The notes under the pieces: model-generated
The model's database searches: none
What the model saw: only the letters and a program-made list of their open reading frames with translations
Told to the model about the DNA's origin: nothing
Position numbers and translations under genes: made by a program
Assembly (NCBI RefSeq): GCF_000426705.1
Contig: NZ_KE384555.1
Span: 442,117 to 506,116, forward strand
Length of the DNA: 64,000 nt
Direction: 5' to 3'
DNA from: Spirochaeta cellobiosiphila DSM 17781
GTDB lineage: Bacteria; Spirochaetota; Spirochaetia; DSM-17781
Shown here: positions 26,804 to 34,189 of the stretch, in pieces
Layout: every line of letters starts with the position of its first letter
Position numbering within the stretch: the stretch's first letter is position 1

Positions 26804-27502
26804 ATGCAGAAAAAATTATTTTTCTTGTTACTAGCATTTCCCTTGATAATGATAGGTTGTTCTAAACCTGCGGAGTCAAGTAATGCAACTACTAAAGCCG
26901 TATCCGATGGAAGTGAAGACTTAGTAATTGATTACCAAGTAAATCTTTCCATGGATGACCCTGCTAGCCATTTTAACTGGAAAGGAAATGTCCGATATAT
27001 GGCAGCTGAAGACAAAGCTGACACAGTATCTGGTGCATCAACCGAAGGTTCTACTCACCTATTTATGATGTATCTATACGATGTTGAAGGGAAACCAACA
27101 ATGTCTACTGGTCTTCGTGGATTATTTCTTTTCGGTGTAAATCCCCATGCTCAGGCTATTCATGATAACCTTAATGCTAGCAAAATGGATGATGGATCTA
27201 TTGTAGTACAATTTGTTCATAGAGGAACTGCTTACCGATTCACAACCGATTCCAAGGGTGTTCTTTCCCTTCCTGATGGAAGTATCGAATACCGATCTAT
27301 CGGGACTCCTCAGGAGTTAAAATCTGAATTCTCAACAGACGGAACAGCAGCTGGTGTTGATTTTGACAAAGTATGGTCAACTGGTGTAAAGAAAGAAGGT
27401 CCTTCTCCTGAAGCTATGTACTTCTGGGATGGTGACTTAAAATTCACTCTAGAAGGCGACATTCTTACTATCAACGGAGTATTAACTTCTGTTGAACAAT
27501 AA
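26804..27502 (+). CDS. Putative lipoprotein of unknown function
   Basis: The 232-residue protein has a lipoprotein signal peptide (FFLLLAFPLIMIGC, Cys19) with a strong GGAGG site. I do not recognise the mature part. It is rich in acidic residues and short strands, with segments such as VNLSMDDPASHFNWKGNVRY, LFMMYLYDVEGKPTMSTGLRG and VQFVHRGTAYRFTTDSKGVLSLPDG, suggesting a beta-sandwich. A well-formed promoter and a perfect terminator flank it, so it is a single-gene unit that is probably well expressed. Confidence 0.75.
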   Translation: MQKKLFFLLLAFPLIMIGCSKPAESSNATTKAVSDGSEDLVIDYQVNLSMDDPASHFNWKGNVRYMAAEDKADTVSGASTEGSTHLFMMYLYDVEGKPTMSTGLRGLFLFGVNPHAQAIHDNLNASKMDDGSIVVQFVHRGTAYRFTTDSKGVLSLPDGSIEYRSIGTPQELKSEFSTDGTAAGVDFDKVWSTGVKKEGPSPEAMYFWDGDLKFTLEGDILTINGVLTSVEQ

Positions 27503-27531
27503 TAAATATCGACTTTAGTCGAATTTATACT

Positions 27532-27561
27532 AACAGCTGTGAAGTATCACAGCTGTTTTTT
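27532..27561 (+). terminator. Rho-independent terminator after the lipoprotein gene
   Basis: AACAGCTGTGA (27532-27542) and TCACAGCTGTT (27547-27557) form a perfect 11-bp stem with an AGTA loop. A T run continues to 27561. Confidence 0.95.
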
Positions 27562-27641
27562 TATAAAAAAAGGGAAAAAAGTCTCAAAATTTTTCTCGAT
27601 ATTCCAAATTCAGGTGAGAAGTAGTAGTTAAGGAGAACCAT

Positions 27642-28337
27642 ATGAAAACTATTAACTATTATCTACGCCCCAATTATCTACCCACAAGATCCAGCAATAA
27701 TTATTGTGCAAAGGTTCAATACAAAGACACACTGAACCAACAGGACCTTATCTATAAGATGTCCCATCACAATACCACTGTGACCCGACAGGATATCCTG
27801 GCAGTACTGGATCTGCTGAATGAAGTAGTCCGTGAACAACTTCTATTAGGTCATTCCCTGGTGACAGATTTATTCAAAACCAGAACCAGTATACGAGGAG
27901 GCTTTGCTCATAAAGAGGAATGCTTCCAAAAGGACAAACATGAAGTACTCATCCATATAAGCCCTTCTACCAAGATTAGAAAATCTTTTACCAGGGAACT
28001 CAAAACGGTCAAAGTCGAACAGCTGGCTAAACATCCCAAAGTTAATATGATCTATGATTATATAAAGAAGAGCTTCGGTCCTTATTACACAGCAGGCGGA
28101 TTGGTTGAACTGAGAGGACATCATCTGCAACAAAAGGGTGAGCCTCAAATCCTCCTCATAGACAAAGGGCATAATATCCTTACAGATGATATTGTCATCT
28201 ACAAGGTCACAAAGGTAAGAATCCTCTGGATGCTACCTAATACACTAGACTCTGGGCACTACGAGGTGGTTCTTCGTTATCCTAAGGATAAACTTTCTCT
28301 TCCAAGTGGGAGGATTCCCTCTATTCAGATTTCCTAG
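27642..28337 (+). CDS. HU-like DNA-binding domain protein with DUF4469-type C-terminus
   Basis: The 231-residue protein has an N-terminal HU/IHF-like fold: YYLRPNYLPTRSSNNYCAKVQ, then LIYKMSHHNTTVTRQDILAVLDLLNEVVREQLLLGHSLVTDLFKTRTSIRGGF (key part TVTRQDILAVLDLLNEVV). This is the variant found fused to DUF4469 in Bacteroidetes and spirochaetes. The C-terminal third (VELRGHHLQQKGEPQ, then LPNTLDSGHYEVVLR) fits the Ig-like DUF4469 domain. The family is probably nucleoid- or DNA-associated, but its role is not known. It begins 80 bases after a terminator and has AAGGAGAA upstream of the ATG. Confidence 0.75.
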   Translation: MKTINYYLRPNYLPTRSSNNYCAKVQYKDTLNQQDLIYKMSHHNTTVTRQDILAVLDLLNEVVREQLLLGHSLVTDLFKTRTSIRGGFAHKEECFQKDKHEVLIHISPSTKIRKSFTRELKTVKVEQLAKHPKVNMIYDYIKKSFGPYYTAGGLVELRGHHLQQKGEPQILLIDKGHNILTDDIVIYKVTKVRILWMLPNTLDSGHYEVVLRYPKDKLSLPSGRIPSIQIS

Positions 28338-28370
28338 TCTTTCCCTTTTGAGCCTTACCATTGCTAACTT

Positions 28371-28448
28371 TGCTTATTGAAAACCAAAATTTTCTAATGA
28401 TCAAACCAATCATCTGCTTATTGAAAACCATTTGTTTTCAATAAGCAG
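28371..28448. repeat. Repeated TGCTTATTGAAAACCA element with perfect 15-bp hairpin
   Basis: TGCTTATTGAAAACCA occurs at 28371-28386 and again at 28415-28430, 44 bases apart. The second copy pairs with an inverted copy at 28434-28448, forming a perfect 15-bp stem (28414-28428 with 28434-28448) and a 5-base CATTT loop. There is no T run, so it is not a standard terminator. It lies between the HU/DUF4469 gene and the metallochaperone promoter. Confidence 0.7.
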
Positions 28449-28516
28449 AATCACCTTTTACAGTACTCAAAAGAACAAAGCCAACCTTAAGCTTCCTAAA
28501 TTTACCTACTACGCGC

Positions 28517-28575
28517 GCAAATGATTCGCATTATTGACACACAAACAACAAGACTGTATTATGCGAATCACTTGC
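28517..28575 (+). promoter_or_regulatory. Strong promoter embedded in two inverted Fur/Zur-like boxes
   Basis: The box GCAAATGATTCGCATTA (28517-28533) and its inverted partner, which reads GCAAGTGATTCGCATAA on the minus strand (28575-28559), match at 15 of 17 bases. Between and over them lies a near-consensus promoter: TTGACA at 28534-28539, 17 bases of spacing, TATTAT at 28557-28562. The AATGATTCNCATT core resembles Fur-family operators. The arrangement would let a metal-loaded Fur/Zur-type repressor block transcription of the COG0523 gene, whose ATG is at 28595. Confidence 0.75.
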
Positions 28576-28594
28576 ATATTATAAGGAGAGGAAT

Positions 28595-29770
28595 ATGAAG
28601 AAAATTCCAGTAACCGTCTTAAGTGGCTTTCTGGGGAGCGGAAAAACCACCCTATTAAATCATATATTAGAAACAAAACGTGACATGAAAGTAGCCATGA
28701 TAGTAAATGATATGGCAGCCATTAATGTCGATGGCCGGCAGATTGGTGACAAGATTACTGAGACCGAAGAGAAACTCGTTCAGATTCAAAACGGGTGTAT
28801 CTGCTGTACTCTCCGGGAAGATCTATTCCAAGAGGTCAAAAAAATAGCCGAAGCAGGTACACACGACTATCTGGTGATCGAATCCAGTGGGATATCAGAG
28901 CCTCTACCTGTTGCAGCAACTTTTACCTTTCCCATGGAAGATGGTCATTCCCTCAGGGATATTGCCCAACTGGACACAATGGTCACAGTCATCGATGCCC
29001 ATAACTTTATTGCAGAATACAATTCCAATGAAACCCTTAAGGACAGACAACAGGAAGTCTCAGAATACGATGAGAGAACTGTAGTGGATCTTATGATCGA
29101 ACAACTCGAGTTCGCCAACGTCATCCTTGTGAACAAAACGGATATGGTAACAGAAGAAGAACTCAGGAAGGTTCATCAAATGGTGAGAGCCATTAACGGG
29201 GAAGCTAAGATTATTGATACCCTAAAGAGTCAAGTTCCTCTTGATCAGATCATGAACACAGGAAGCTTTGATTTTGAAGTGGCCCAGACCTACCCGACCT
29301 GGGTTAAAGAAATGGAAAGAGATAATGACCACACTCCAGAAACGGAAGAATACGGCATATCCAGCTTTATCTATAAAGCGCGCCGACCTTTTCATCCAGA
29401 GAAACTAATGGCCTACCTTAATGAACCTATTCCAGGCCTCATTCGGGCCAAGGGTTACTTTTGGTTGGCCACCCGTATGGAATTTGTAGGAGACCTACAG
29501 GTAGCGGGGAGACTCATTAATTTTGATCTGGCCGGACGCTGGTGGAGTTCCTATCCTCAGGAAGAATGGCCCCAGGAAGTCATGGATTACCTTGAGGCTG
29601 AATGGCAGGAACCCTATGGGGACAGACGGCAGGAAATCGTCTTTATCGGATCAGATATGAATAAAGATAAAATTACCGCCGCTCTTAACCAATGTCTTGT
29701 ACATCCGGAATGGACCGAAACAGAATTCAGTACTCTGAATGATCCCTTTCCCCAATGGTACGCAGAATAA
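28595..29770 (+). CDS. COG0523 GTP-binding metallochaperone, ZigA/YciC-like
   Basis: The 391-residue cytoplasmic GTPase has Walker A GFLGSGKTT at 11-19, the metal-binding CICC motif at 68-71 (in NGCICCTLREDL), Walker B-like VIESSGISEP, and NKTD for guanine specificity. Its C-terminal CobW domain has the WWSSYPQEEWP and GDRRQEIVFIG segments typical of the YciC/ZigA subgroup. These proteins are thought to move zinc to client enzymes under zinc limitation and are often repressed by Zur. The double Fur/Zur-like box over its promoter agrees with that. A GGAGAGG ribosome site precedes the ATG, and a GC-rich hairpin follows the stop. Confidence 0.92.
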   Translation: MKKIPVTVLSGFLGSGKTTLLNHILETKRDMKVAMIVNDMAAINVDGRQIGDKITETEEKLVQIQNGCICCTLREDLFQEVKKIAEAGTHDYLVIESSGISEPLPVAATFTFPMEDGHSLRDIAQLDTMVTVIDAHNFIAEYNSNETLKDRQQEVSEYDERTVVDLMIEQLEFANVILVNKTDMVTEEELRKVHQMVRAINGEAKIIDTLKSQVPLDQIMNTGSFDFEVAQTYPTWVKEMERDNDHTPETEEYGISSFIYKARRPFHPEKLMAYLNEPIPGLIRAKGYFWLATRMEFVGDLQVAGRLINFDLAGRWWSSYPQEEWPQEVMDYLEAEWQEPYGDRRQEIVFIGSDMNKDKITAALNQCLVHPEWTETEFSTLNDPFPQWYAE

Positions 29771-29773
29771 AAC

Positions 29774-29793
29774 AAGGGGCCACAGGCCCCTTT
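29774..29793 (+). terminator. Terminator hairpin after the metallochaperone gene
   Basis: AAGGGGCC (29774-29781) and GGCCCCTT (29785-29792) form an 8-bp stem with an ACA loop, followed by TTCCTTT. The T run is short, but the stem is strong. On the opposite strand it could also stop transcripts coming from the small lipoprotein gene. Confidence 0.75.
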
Positions 29794-29847
29794 CCTTTAC
29801 GACATCTGTGATAAGACCCTTGAGTCCTGACCATTATCCCCTCCTTC

Positions 29848-29928
29848 TCATTCCTGAGAGTCATAAAATTTAGTTGAACAAGCACTTATGATGAAGATTA
29901 ATCCAATAAGACAACACTTTAACTTCAT
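29848..29928 (-). CDS. 26-residue micro-lipoprotein
   Basis: On the minus strand an ATG at 29928 is preceded by a good ribosome site (AAGGAGTGATACT) and opens a 26-codon frame. The frame starts MKLKCCLIGLIFIISAC and ends STKFYDSQE. Residues 7-16 are hydrophobic and ISAC is a valid lipobox with Cys17, so the mature peptide would be a lipid-anchored chain of 10 residues. The shape recalls entericidin-type peptides, though I see no sequence similarity beyond that. It lies between ohrR and the metallochaperone terminator and may be co-transcribed with ohrR. It is supported by the ribosome site and lipobox only. Confidence 0.55.
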   Translation of the reverse strand: MKLKCCLIGLIFIISACSTKFYDSQE

Positions 29929-30010
29929 AGTATCACTCCTTGTCTTCCTGTGTTTTTACAAGAATCAGGGCTCCCCAGAGGGAAGATTCAAGAAGGAATC
30001 TTAAAGAATT

Positions 30011-30454
30011 TTAATTAGAGTTTAAAAGGTCATCGGTCAAACGTTTTAGCTGTGTACGTAAGTCAATGATTTCCTTCTGGGAACGATGGAGTTTACAGAA
30101 CATGTTATGGGGTATGGTTTTGGCCTTGCTTTTCAACTTAGCCCCTTCTTCTGTGAGGGTAACGATTAACTGACGCTCATCGTGACTATCCACTTTACGG
30201 CTAATAAATCCTTTGGTCTCGAGCTTTTTAAGAAGGGGAGTCAAAGTGCCTGAATCCAGTAGAAGTTTATTCCCCATGACCTTTGATGACAAAGGAGACT
30301 CTTCCCAAAGCACTAGCATGGCAAGATACTGGGTATAGGTTAAATCAAGCTCTCCTAGATAAGGTCGGTAAGACCTGATGATTTCCTTAGAAGCCGTATA
30401 TAGAGCAAAGCATAATTGATTCTCTAACAAGAGGGACCCTTCGTCATATTCCAC
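30011..30454 (-). CDS. ohrR: MarR-family peroxide-sensing repressor, OhrR type
   Basis: The 147-residue protein has the MarR winged helix: YTQYLAMLVLWEE, then SGTLTPLLKKLETKGFISRKVDSHDERQL with the wing DSHDERQLIVTLT. Cys15 in the N-terminal LENQLCFALY is at the position of the single reactive cysteine of OhrR, which senses organic hydroperoxides. It is divergent from a glutathione peroxidase gene whose promoter holds a perfect AATTGC-TT-GCAATT palindrome, the kind of site OhrR binds. I infer that it represses that gene, and possibly itself, until oxidised. Confidence 0.87.
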   Translation of the reverse strand: MEYDEGSLLLENQLCFALYTASKEIIRSYRPYLGELDLTYTQYLAMLVLWEESPLSSKVMGNKLLLDSGTLTPLLKKLETKGFISRKVDSHDERQLIVTLTEEGAKLKSKAKTIPHNMFCKLHRSQKEIIDLRTQLKRLTDDLLNSN

Positions 30455-30519
30455 AAAGAACAGAATACCCTATCCCTAAGGAGCAAGCAAGCAAATCTCT
30501 TACATGTCGCCATCGATTC

Positions 30520-30554
30520 AATTGCTTGCAATTAATAAAAGCGAAGTTTATACT
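30520..30554 (+). promoter_or_regulatory. gpx promoter with OhrR-like operator
   Basis: The palindrome AATTGC-TT-GCAATT (30520-30533) overlaps the -35 hexamer TTGCAA (30526-30531). TATACT at 30549-30554 is the -10 box, at 17-base spacing. A repressor on the palindrome would block RNA polymerase at the glutathione peroxidase gene. Confidence 0.72.
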
Positions 30555-30575
30555 TACCACAAGGAGTAGAACGTT

Positions 30576-31121
30576 ATGAGTATCTATGATTTTACCGTTA
30601 AAAATATGAAAGGAGAGGATGTAAGTCTTAAGGATTATGAATCTAAACCCTTATTAATCGTGAACACCGCTAGTAAGTGTGGGTTCACCCCTCAATATGA
30701 AGGACTCCAGGCTCTCTACGATCAATACAAAGAGAAAGGTCTTGAGATCTTAGCTTTTCCCTGTAATCAATTTGCCGGCCAGGAACCGGGAGATGCTGAG
30801 GAAATCAAGAGTTTTTGCTCCCTGAACTATGGAGTATCCTTTCCTGTTTTTGCAAAAATTGATGTTCGAGGGGCAGAAGCTCATCCTTTGTTTGATTATT
30901 TAAGTGAAGCCCAGCCCTTTGAAGGTTTTGATGAGAATCATCCTATTGGAACAAGATTAAAGGAAGCTCTGGAAAATAATTTTCCTGACTTTCTGGAGGG
31001 GAAATCGGTTAAATGGAACTTCACTAAATTCTTGGTGAATAAAGAAGGAGAAGTAGTCTCCCGTTATGAACCAACAGTGGAACCTAAAGACATGACACAG
31101 GCCATTGAAGCTTTGCTCTAA
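30576..31121 (+). CDS. Glutathione/thioredoxin peroxidase family protein
   Basis: The 181-residue enzyme reduces hydrogen peroxide or lipid peroxides with thiol donors. It shows NTASKCGFTPQY with the peroxidatic Cys35 (cysteine, not selenocysteine), FPCNQFAGQEP near 61-71 with the active-site Gln, and VKWNFTKFLV with the Trp-Asn pair. Bacterial members often use thioredoxin. Its promoter carries a putative OhrR operator and the divergent neighbour is ohrR, so induction by organic peroxides is expected. A GGAG ribosome site precedes the ATG. Confidence 0.93.
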   Translation: MSIYDFTVKNMKGEDVSLKDYESKPLLIVNTASKCGFTPQYEGLQALYDQYKEKGLEILAFPCNQFAGQEPGDAEEIKSFCSLNYGVSFPVFAKIDVRGAEAHPLFDYLSEAQPFEGFDENHPIGTRLKEALENNFPDFLEGKSVKWNFTKFLVNKEGEVVSRYEPTVEPKDMTQAIEALL

Positions 31122-31140
31122 GCTCTGAAACAAGATTAGT

Positions 31141-31156
31141 CTCCCCTTTGGGGGAG
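31141..31156 (+). terminator. Possible weak terminator after gpx
   Basis: CTCCCC-TTTG-GGGGAG forms a short GC-rich stem 20 bases after the gpx stop, followed by an AT-rich stretch without a solid T run. A fresh promoter begins at 31172. Confidence 0.45.
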
Positions 31157-31171
31157 GGCTATATTTAACTT

Positions 31172-31200
31172 TTGTCGATACGGGTCATCCGTAGTATATT
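31172..31200 (+). promoter_or_regulatory. Promoter of the cupin-nitroreductase unit
   Basis: TTGTCG at 31172-31177 and TATATT at 31195-31200 are 17 bases apart, just upstream of AAAGGAG and the ATG at 31220. This argues against using the upstream in-frame start at 31172. Confidence 0.6.
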
Positions 31201-31219
31201 AGCTTCAAAAGGAGCTATA

Positions 31220-31585
31220 ATGAACACTTCAAAAGTTAATTTCAATCAAAAATTAGGGTTATTTAAAGAGCATTGGTCACCTAAAATCATTGCTCAAATG
31301 AACAATTATCATTTCAAATTAGCTAAGCTGGAAGGTGATTTCACTTGGCATGATCATAAAGATACAGATGAAGTTTTTATTGTATTAGAAGGTTCCATTA
31401 GAATTGATTTCCGTGATCAAAGTGTGGACCTGAAGGAAGGAGAAATGCTTGTCGTTCCTAAAGGTGTAGAGCACAAACCTTACGCAGCTACAGAAGCTAA
31501 GGTTCTTCTCATCGAACCTGCTGGTACGGTAAATACAGGAGATGCTGGTGGTGCCCAAACAGCCCCTGATGATGTCTGGATCTGA
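31220..31585 (+). CDS. Small cupin-domain protein
   Basis: This is a protein of about 121 residues with a single cupin barrel. The first motif reads [17 protein letters not shown] (two His and a Glu as metal ligands) and the second reads [16 protein letters not shown] (His as the fourth ligand). Such proteins bind a metal ion and serve as isomerases, dioxygenases or sensors, so the reaction cannot be assigned. I start it at 31220 because AAAGGAGCT lies directly upstream. It lies 29 bases ahead of a nitroreductase gene and probably shares its transcript. Confidence 0.87.
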   Translation: MNTSKVNFNQKLGLFKEHWSPKIIAQMNNYHFKLAKLEGDFTWHDHKDTDEVFIVLEGSIRIDFRDQSVDLKEGEMLVVPKGVEHKPYAATEAKVLLIEPAGTVNTGDAGGAQTAPDDVWI

Positions 31586-31614
31586 TGATTAGTATTAAAT
31601 AGAAAGGAAATGCT

Positions 31615-32136
31615 ATGACAGACGCACTCAAAAACATTATGACAAGAACCAGTGTGAGAAAATACACTGGTGACTCGATTCCTTTAGAAGACAGGGACCT
31701 TATTTTAAAGGCAGCCATGGCGGCTCCTACAGCTAAGAATAGTCAGCCCTGGTCTTTTGTTGTGATTGATGACAAGACCATTCTGAATCGCCTTAGGGAA
31801 GAATTACCCTATGCTAAAATGCTTGATAAGGCTGATTTCGCTATTGCCGTATGTGGCATCCCTGATAAGGCACCTGAAGTAACCCAGTATATGTGGGTTC
31901 AGGATTGCTCTGCTGCCACACAGAATATTCTCCTGGCGGCTCATGCCCTAGGTTATGGAGCTGTATGGACAGGGGCCTATCCTTCCCCTGATCGAATTAA
32001 GACCATATCAGATAACTGCGGCTTACCTGAATCTATCATACCTTTAAATTTGATAGCCTTAGGAGTCCCCGAGTCAAAAGAACATAAAATCATCAATAAG
32101 TATGATTCGACCCTTGTTCACTACAACAAGTGGTAA
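31615..32136 (+). CDS. Nitroreductase-family flavoprotein
   Basis: The 173-residue protein fits the FMN-dependent nitroreductase family. It has RTSVRKYTGDSIP at the N-terminus (Arg and Ser for FMN phosphate), AAMAAPTAKNSQPWSFVVI near residue 40, LLAAHALGYGAVWTGAYP (the usual glycine-rich segment), and IPLNLIALGVPESKEH at the C-terminus. It should reduce quinones, nitro compounds or similar with NAD(P)H in the cytoplasm. An AGAAAGGAAA site precedes the ATG. It follows the cupin gene, and the pair sits next to the peroxide-defence genes. Confidence 0.9.
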   Translation: MTDALKNIMTRTSVRKYTGDSIPLEDRDLILKAAMAAPTAKNSQPWSFVVIDDKTILNRLREELPYAKMLDKADFAIAVCGIPDKAPEVTQYMWVQDCSAATQNILLAAHALGYGAVWTGAYPSPDRIKTISDNCGLPESIIPLNLIALGVPESKEHKIINKYDSTLVHYNKW

Positions 32137-32155
32137 GGGATTAGTTTGAATGTGA

Positions 32156-32183
32156 CCCTATGAGATTTCAAACTCTCATAGGG
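32156..32183. terminator. Bidirectional hairpin between convergent genes
   Basis: CCCTATGAGA and TCTCATAGGG form a perfect 10-bp stem with an 8-base loop between the stops of the nitroreductase and adenylate cyclase genes. The flanks are AT-rich without a long T run on either strand. Confidence 0.7.
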
Positions 32184-32203
32184 CTTAATTCAATGCAGAG
32201 GGT

Positions 32204-34120
32204 CTACTTGCTTTTTAAAACCACGGCTCCTGTCCATGAGTCGGGAGGAGGGTTTTTGATAAAGTCTTTCAGTCGTTTATAGATAATAGGATAAACTTTA
32301 TCCTTCTTCCGTGATCCGAAGAGATTGATACAATGATTTCTCTCATAAAGACCCAAAGCACGAAGACATAACTTCCATTCCTTGTTGTAATAATGTTCCA
32401 TCACCTGTTGCCATTGATCCAAAGCCGCAAGCTGTTGAGAGGTGAACTCATCCAGCCGTCCCATTAATTCATACACATTGATTCCGTGCTTTCTGCCTTT
32501 AACAACAACTTTGTCGATCAGCCGGTAGGCAAATTCCTCATTAGTTTGCTCCCAAACTCCCTCTGTAACAACAGCTGTTGTTCCATAGAACTTATTTATG
32601 CCTTCAAAGCGAGAGGCGACATTAACCGTGTCTCCCAGAGCTGTATAGCCTAGGCGGTCTTCATATCCCATATTCCCAACAATAGCTTCCCCGTAACTTA
32701 ATCCAAAACGGGTATGAAAAGGGACTTCATGGGAAGCGTTAAATTCTTCAACGAACTCAGCACAACGTAGAATGGCATGACAGGCTAAACGAGCATGTTC
32801 TGGAACTTCTCTCGGAGCATTCCAGAAGGCCATGATCGAATCACCTATAAATTTATCCACTGTAGCTTCATGTTCCTGGAGTATTCTTGTCATTGTTTCA
32901 AAATAAACACCTAACAGCTCAGTCAACTCCAAAGGAGGGAGGGATTCAGATATCGAGGTAAAGTCCGCAATATCACAAAAACAGACAGATAAAGTCCGTT
33001 TCTCTGCGGATAATTTAGCTTCTGTATTATCCGTTATTAATTTGTAAACCAGGTCTCCAGGAGCATACTTACGAAAGGAACGAAGCCCTCTCTTCATGTT
33101 TTCAAGCCCGGTGGCCATTTGGTAAATCTCTATGCTTCGATCATCGACCTCAATGATTTCATCCAGATGAAAACTTTGGATGTTCTTCATGTCCATAGTC
33201 AGGATATTGATGGGCTTTATAATGAGGTTCCCTATGATGTGATTCATCACGGCGATCATGCATATGAGAAAGGCAGATGCTATCACAATATAGATAATGA
33301 GATACTCCAGAGCCGGTTTCCAAATCTCTTCCGGTCCGATACAAGATACGATGTATAACTTGGTGGGTACGTCATAATATATTCTGGCCAGATAACTCTT
33401 GTCATCAAAAGTGGTGAGTCCCAATCTGGAAGTTACTTTTTGGCCTATAGGAAAGGTTTGTTCAGAAGGCGTCTTGCCATTGGTTAATAAAACCTGTCCA
33501 TCTTCTTTGACTAACATATTAAGTTGAGAAGAAAATATACGTGTATCAGGGTTTAATGTTCGCTCGATAGCGTCTAAAGAAAAGTCAATTCCCAGTACAC
33601 CAGTTAAACCTTCTTCCGAGTAACAAGGCAGAGCCATAGTGGTAATCAATTCATTTGTACCAGCTCCTATATAGGGGGCCGTTACTATAAGAGAACCTTG
33701 TTCCTTAGCCTCAATGTACCAGGGACGTTTACGTGAATCAAAGGCTTCTGTTGGTTCATAATTAAGTATAGAACCATCTTCTTCTCTACCAAAGAAACAT
33801 AGCCGAATGTCAAAGGCGTTCTGTACATCCCCAAGGTACTTGGTTAAGGTTGCAATAGAATCCTCATCCATTATGTCTTTATGAAATCCTTTTTCCATGG
33901 ATAACATGTTTAGTATTTGTCGATTGGTAGTAAAATAGTCACGCACTTTTAATGATGTACGACTTCCTTCCAAGATCAAAGTTTGCTGTACCGTTTTGGA
34001 AGTTGTATGTATTTTGTCAACCAGGGCCACCAACATGAATACAAAACTTAGTAGTATGCCGAATACCGCTACTATATTAAATAAGCGGACTCTTATAGAT
34101 AGACGTTTGGACTTGTCCAT
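32204..34120 (-). CDS. Membrane class III adenylate cyclase with dCache sensor
   Basis: The 638-residue protein has a membrane helix near 13-33 and a large extracytoplasmic dCache_1-type domain (RKRPWYIEAKEQG, then GVLGIDFSLDAIE). A second helix near 275-297, a HAMP-like linker and a class III cyclase domain follow from about residue 375. Catalytic features are visible: FCDIADFTSISE and FIGDSIMAFWNAP with the two metal-binding Asp, Lys in VDKFIGD and Asp in TALGDTVNVASR, a pair that points to ATP rather than GTP. It should make cAMP in response to an external small molecule. The last residues are basic and unassigned. It is a single gene, convergent with the nitroreductase gene. Confidence 0.92.
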   Translation of the reverse strand: MDKSKRLSIRVRLFNIVAVFGILLSFVFMLVALVDKIHTTSKTVQQTLILEGSRTSLKVRDYFTTNRQILNMLSMEKGFHKDIMDEDSIATLTKYLGDVQNAFDIRLCFFGREEDGSILNYEPTEAFDSRKRPWYIEAKEQGSLIVTAPYIGAGTNELITTMALPCYSEEGLTGVLGIDFSLDAIERTLNPDTRIFSSQLNMLVKEDGQVLLTNGKTPSEQTFPIGQKVTSRLGLTTFDDKSYLARIYYDVPTKLYIVSCIGPEEIWKPALEYLIIYIVIASAFLICMIAVMNHIIGNLIIKPINILTMDMKNIQSFHLDEIIEVDDRSIEIYQMATGLENMKRGLRSFRKYAPGDLVYKLITDNTEAKLSAEKRTLSVCFCDIADFTSISESLPPLELTELLGVYFETMTRILQEHEATVDKFIGDSIMAFWNAPREVPEHARLACHAILRCAEFVEEFNASHEVPFHTRFGLSYGEAIVGNMGYEDRLGYTALGDTVNVASRFEGINKFYGTTAVVTEGVWEQTNEEFAYRLIDKVVVKGRKHGINVYELMGRLDEFTSQQLAALDQWQQVMEHYYNKEWKLCLRALGLYERNHCINLFGSRKKDKVYPIIYKRLKDFIKNPPPDSWTGAVVLKSK

Positions 34121-34189
34121 TCAATTATTATTATATCCTTGCTGGTCATTTTGTACTTATTGTTCCAGAAATTCTGTTATAAAATCAAG

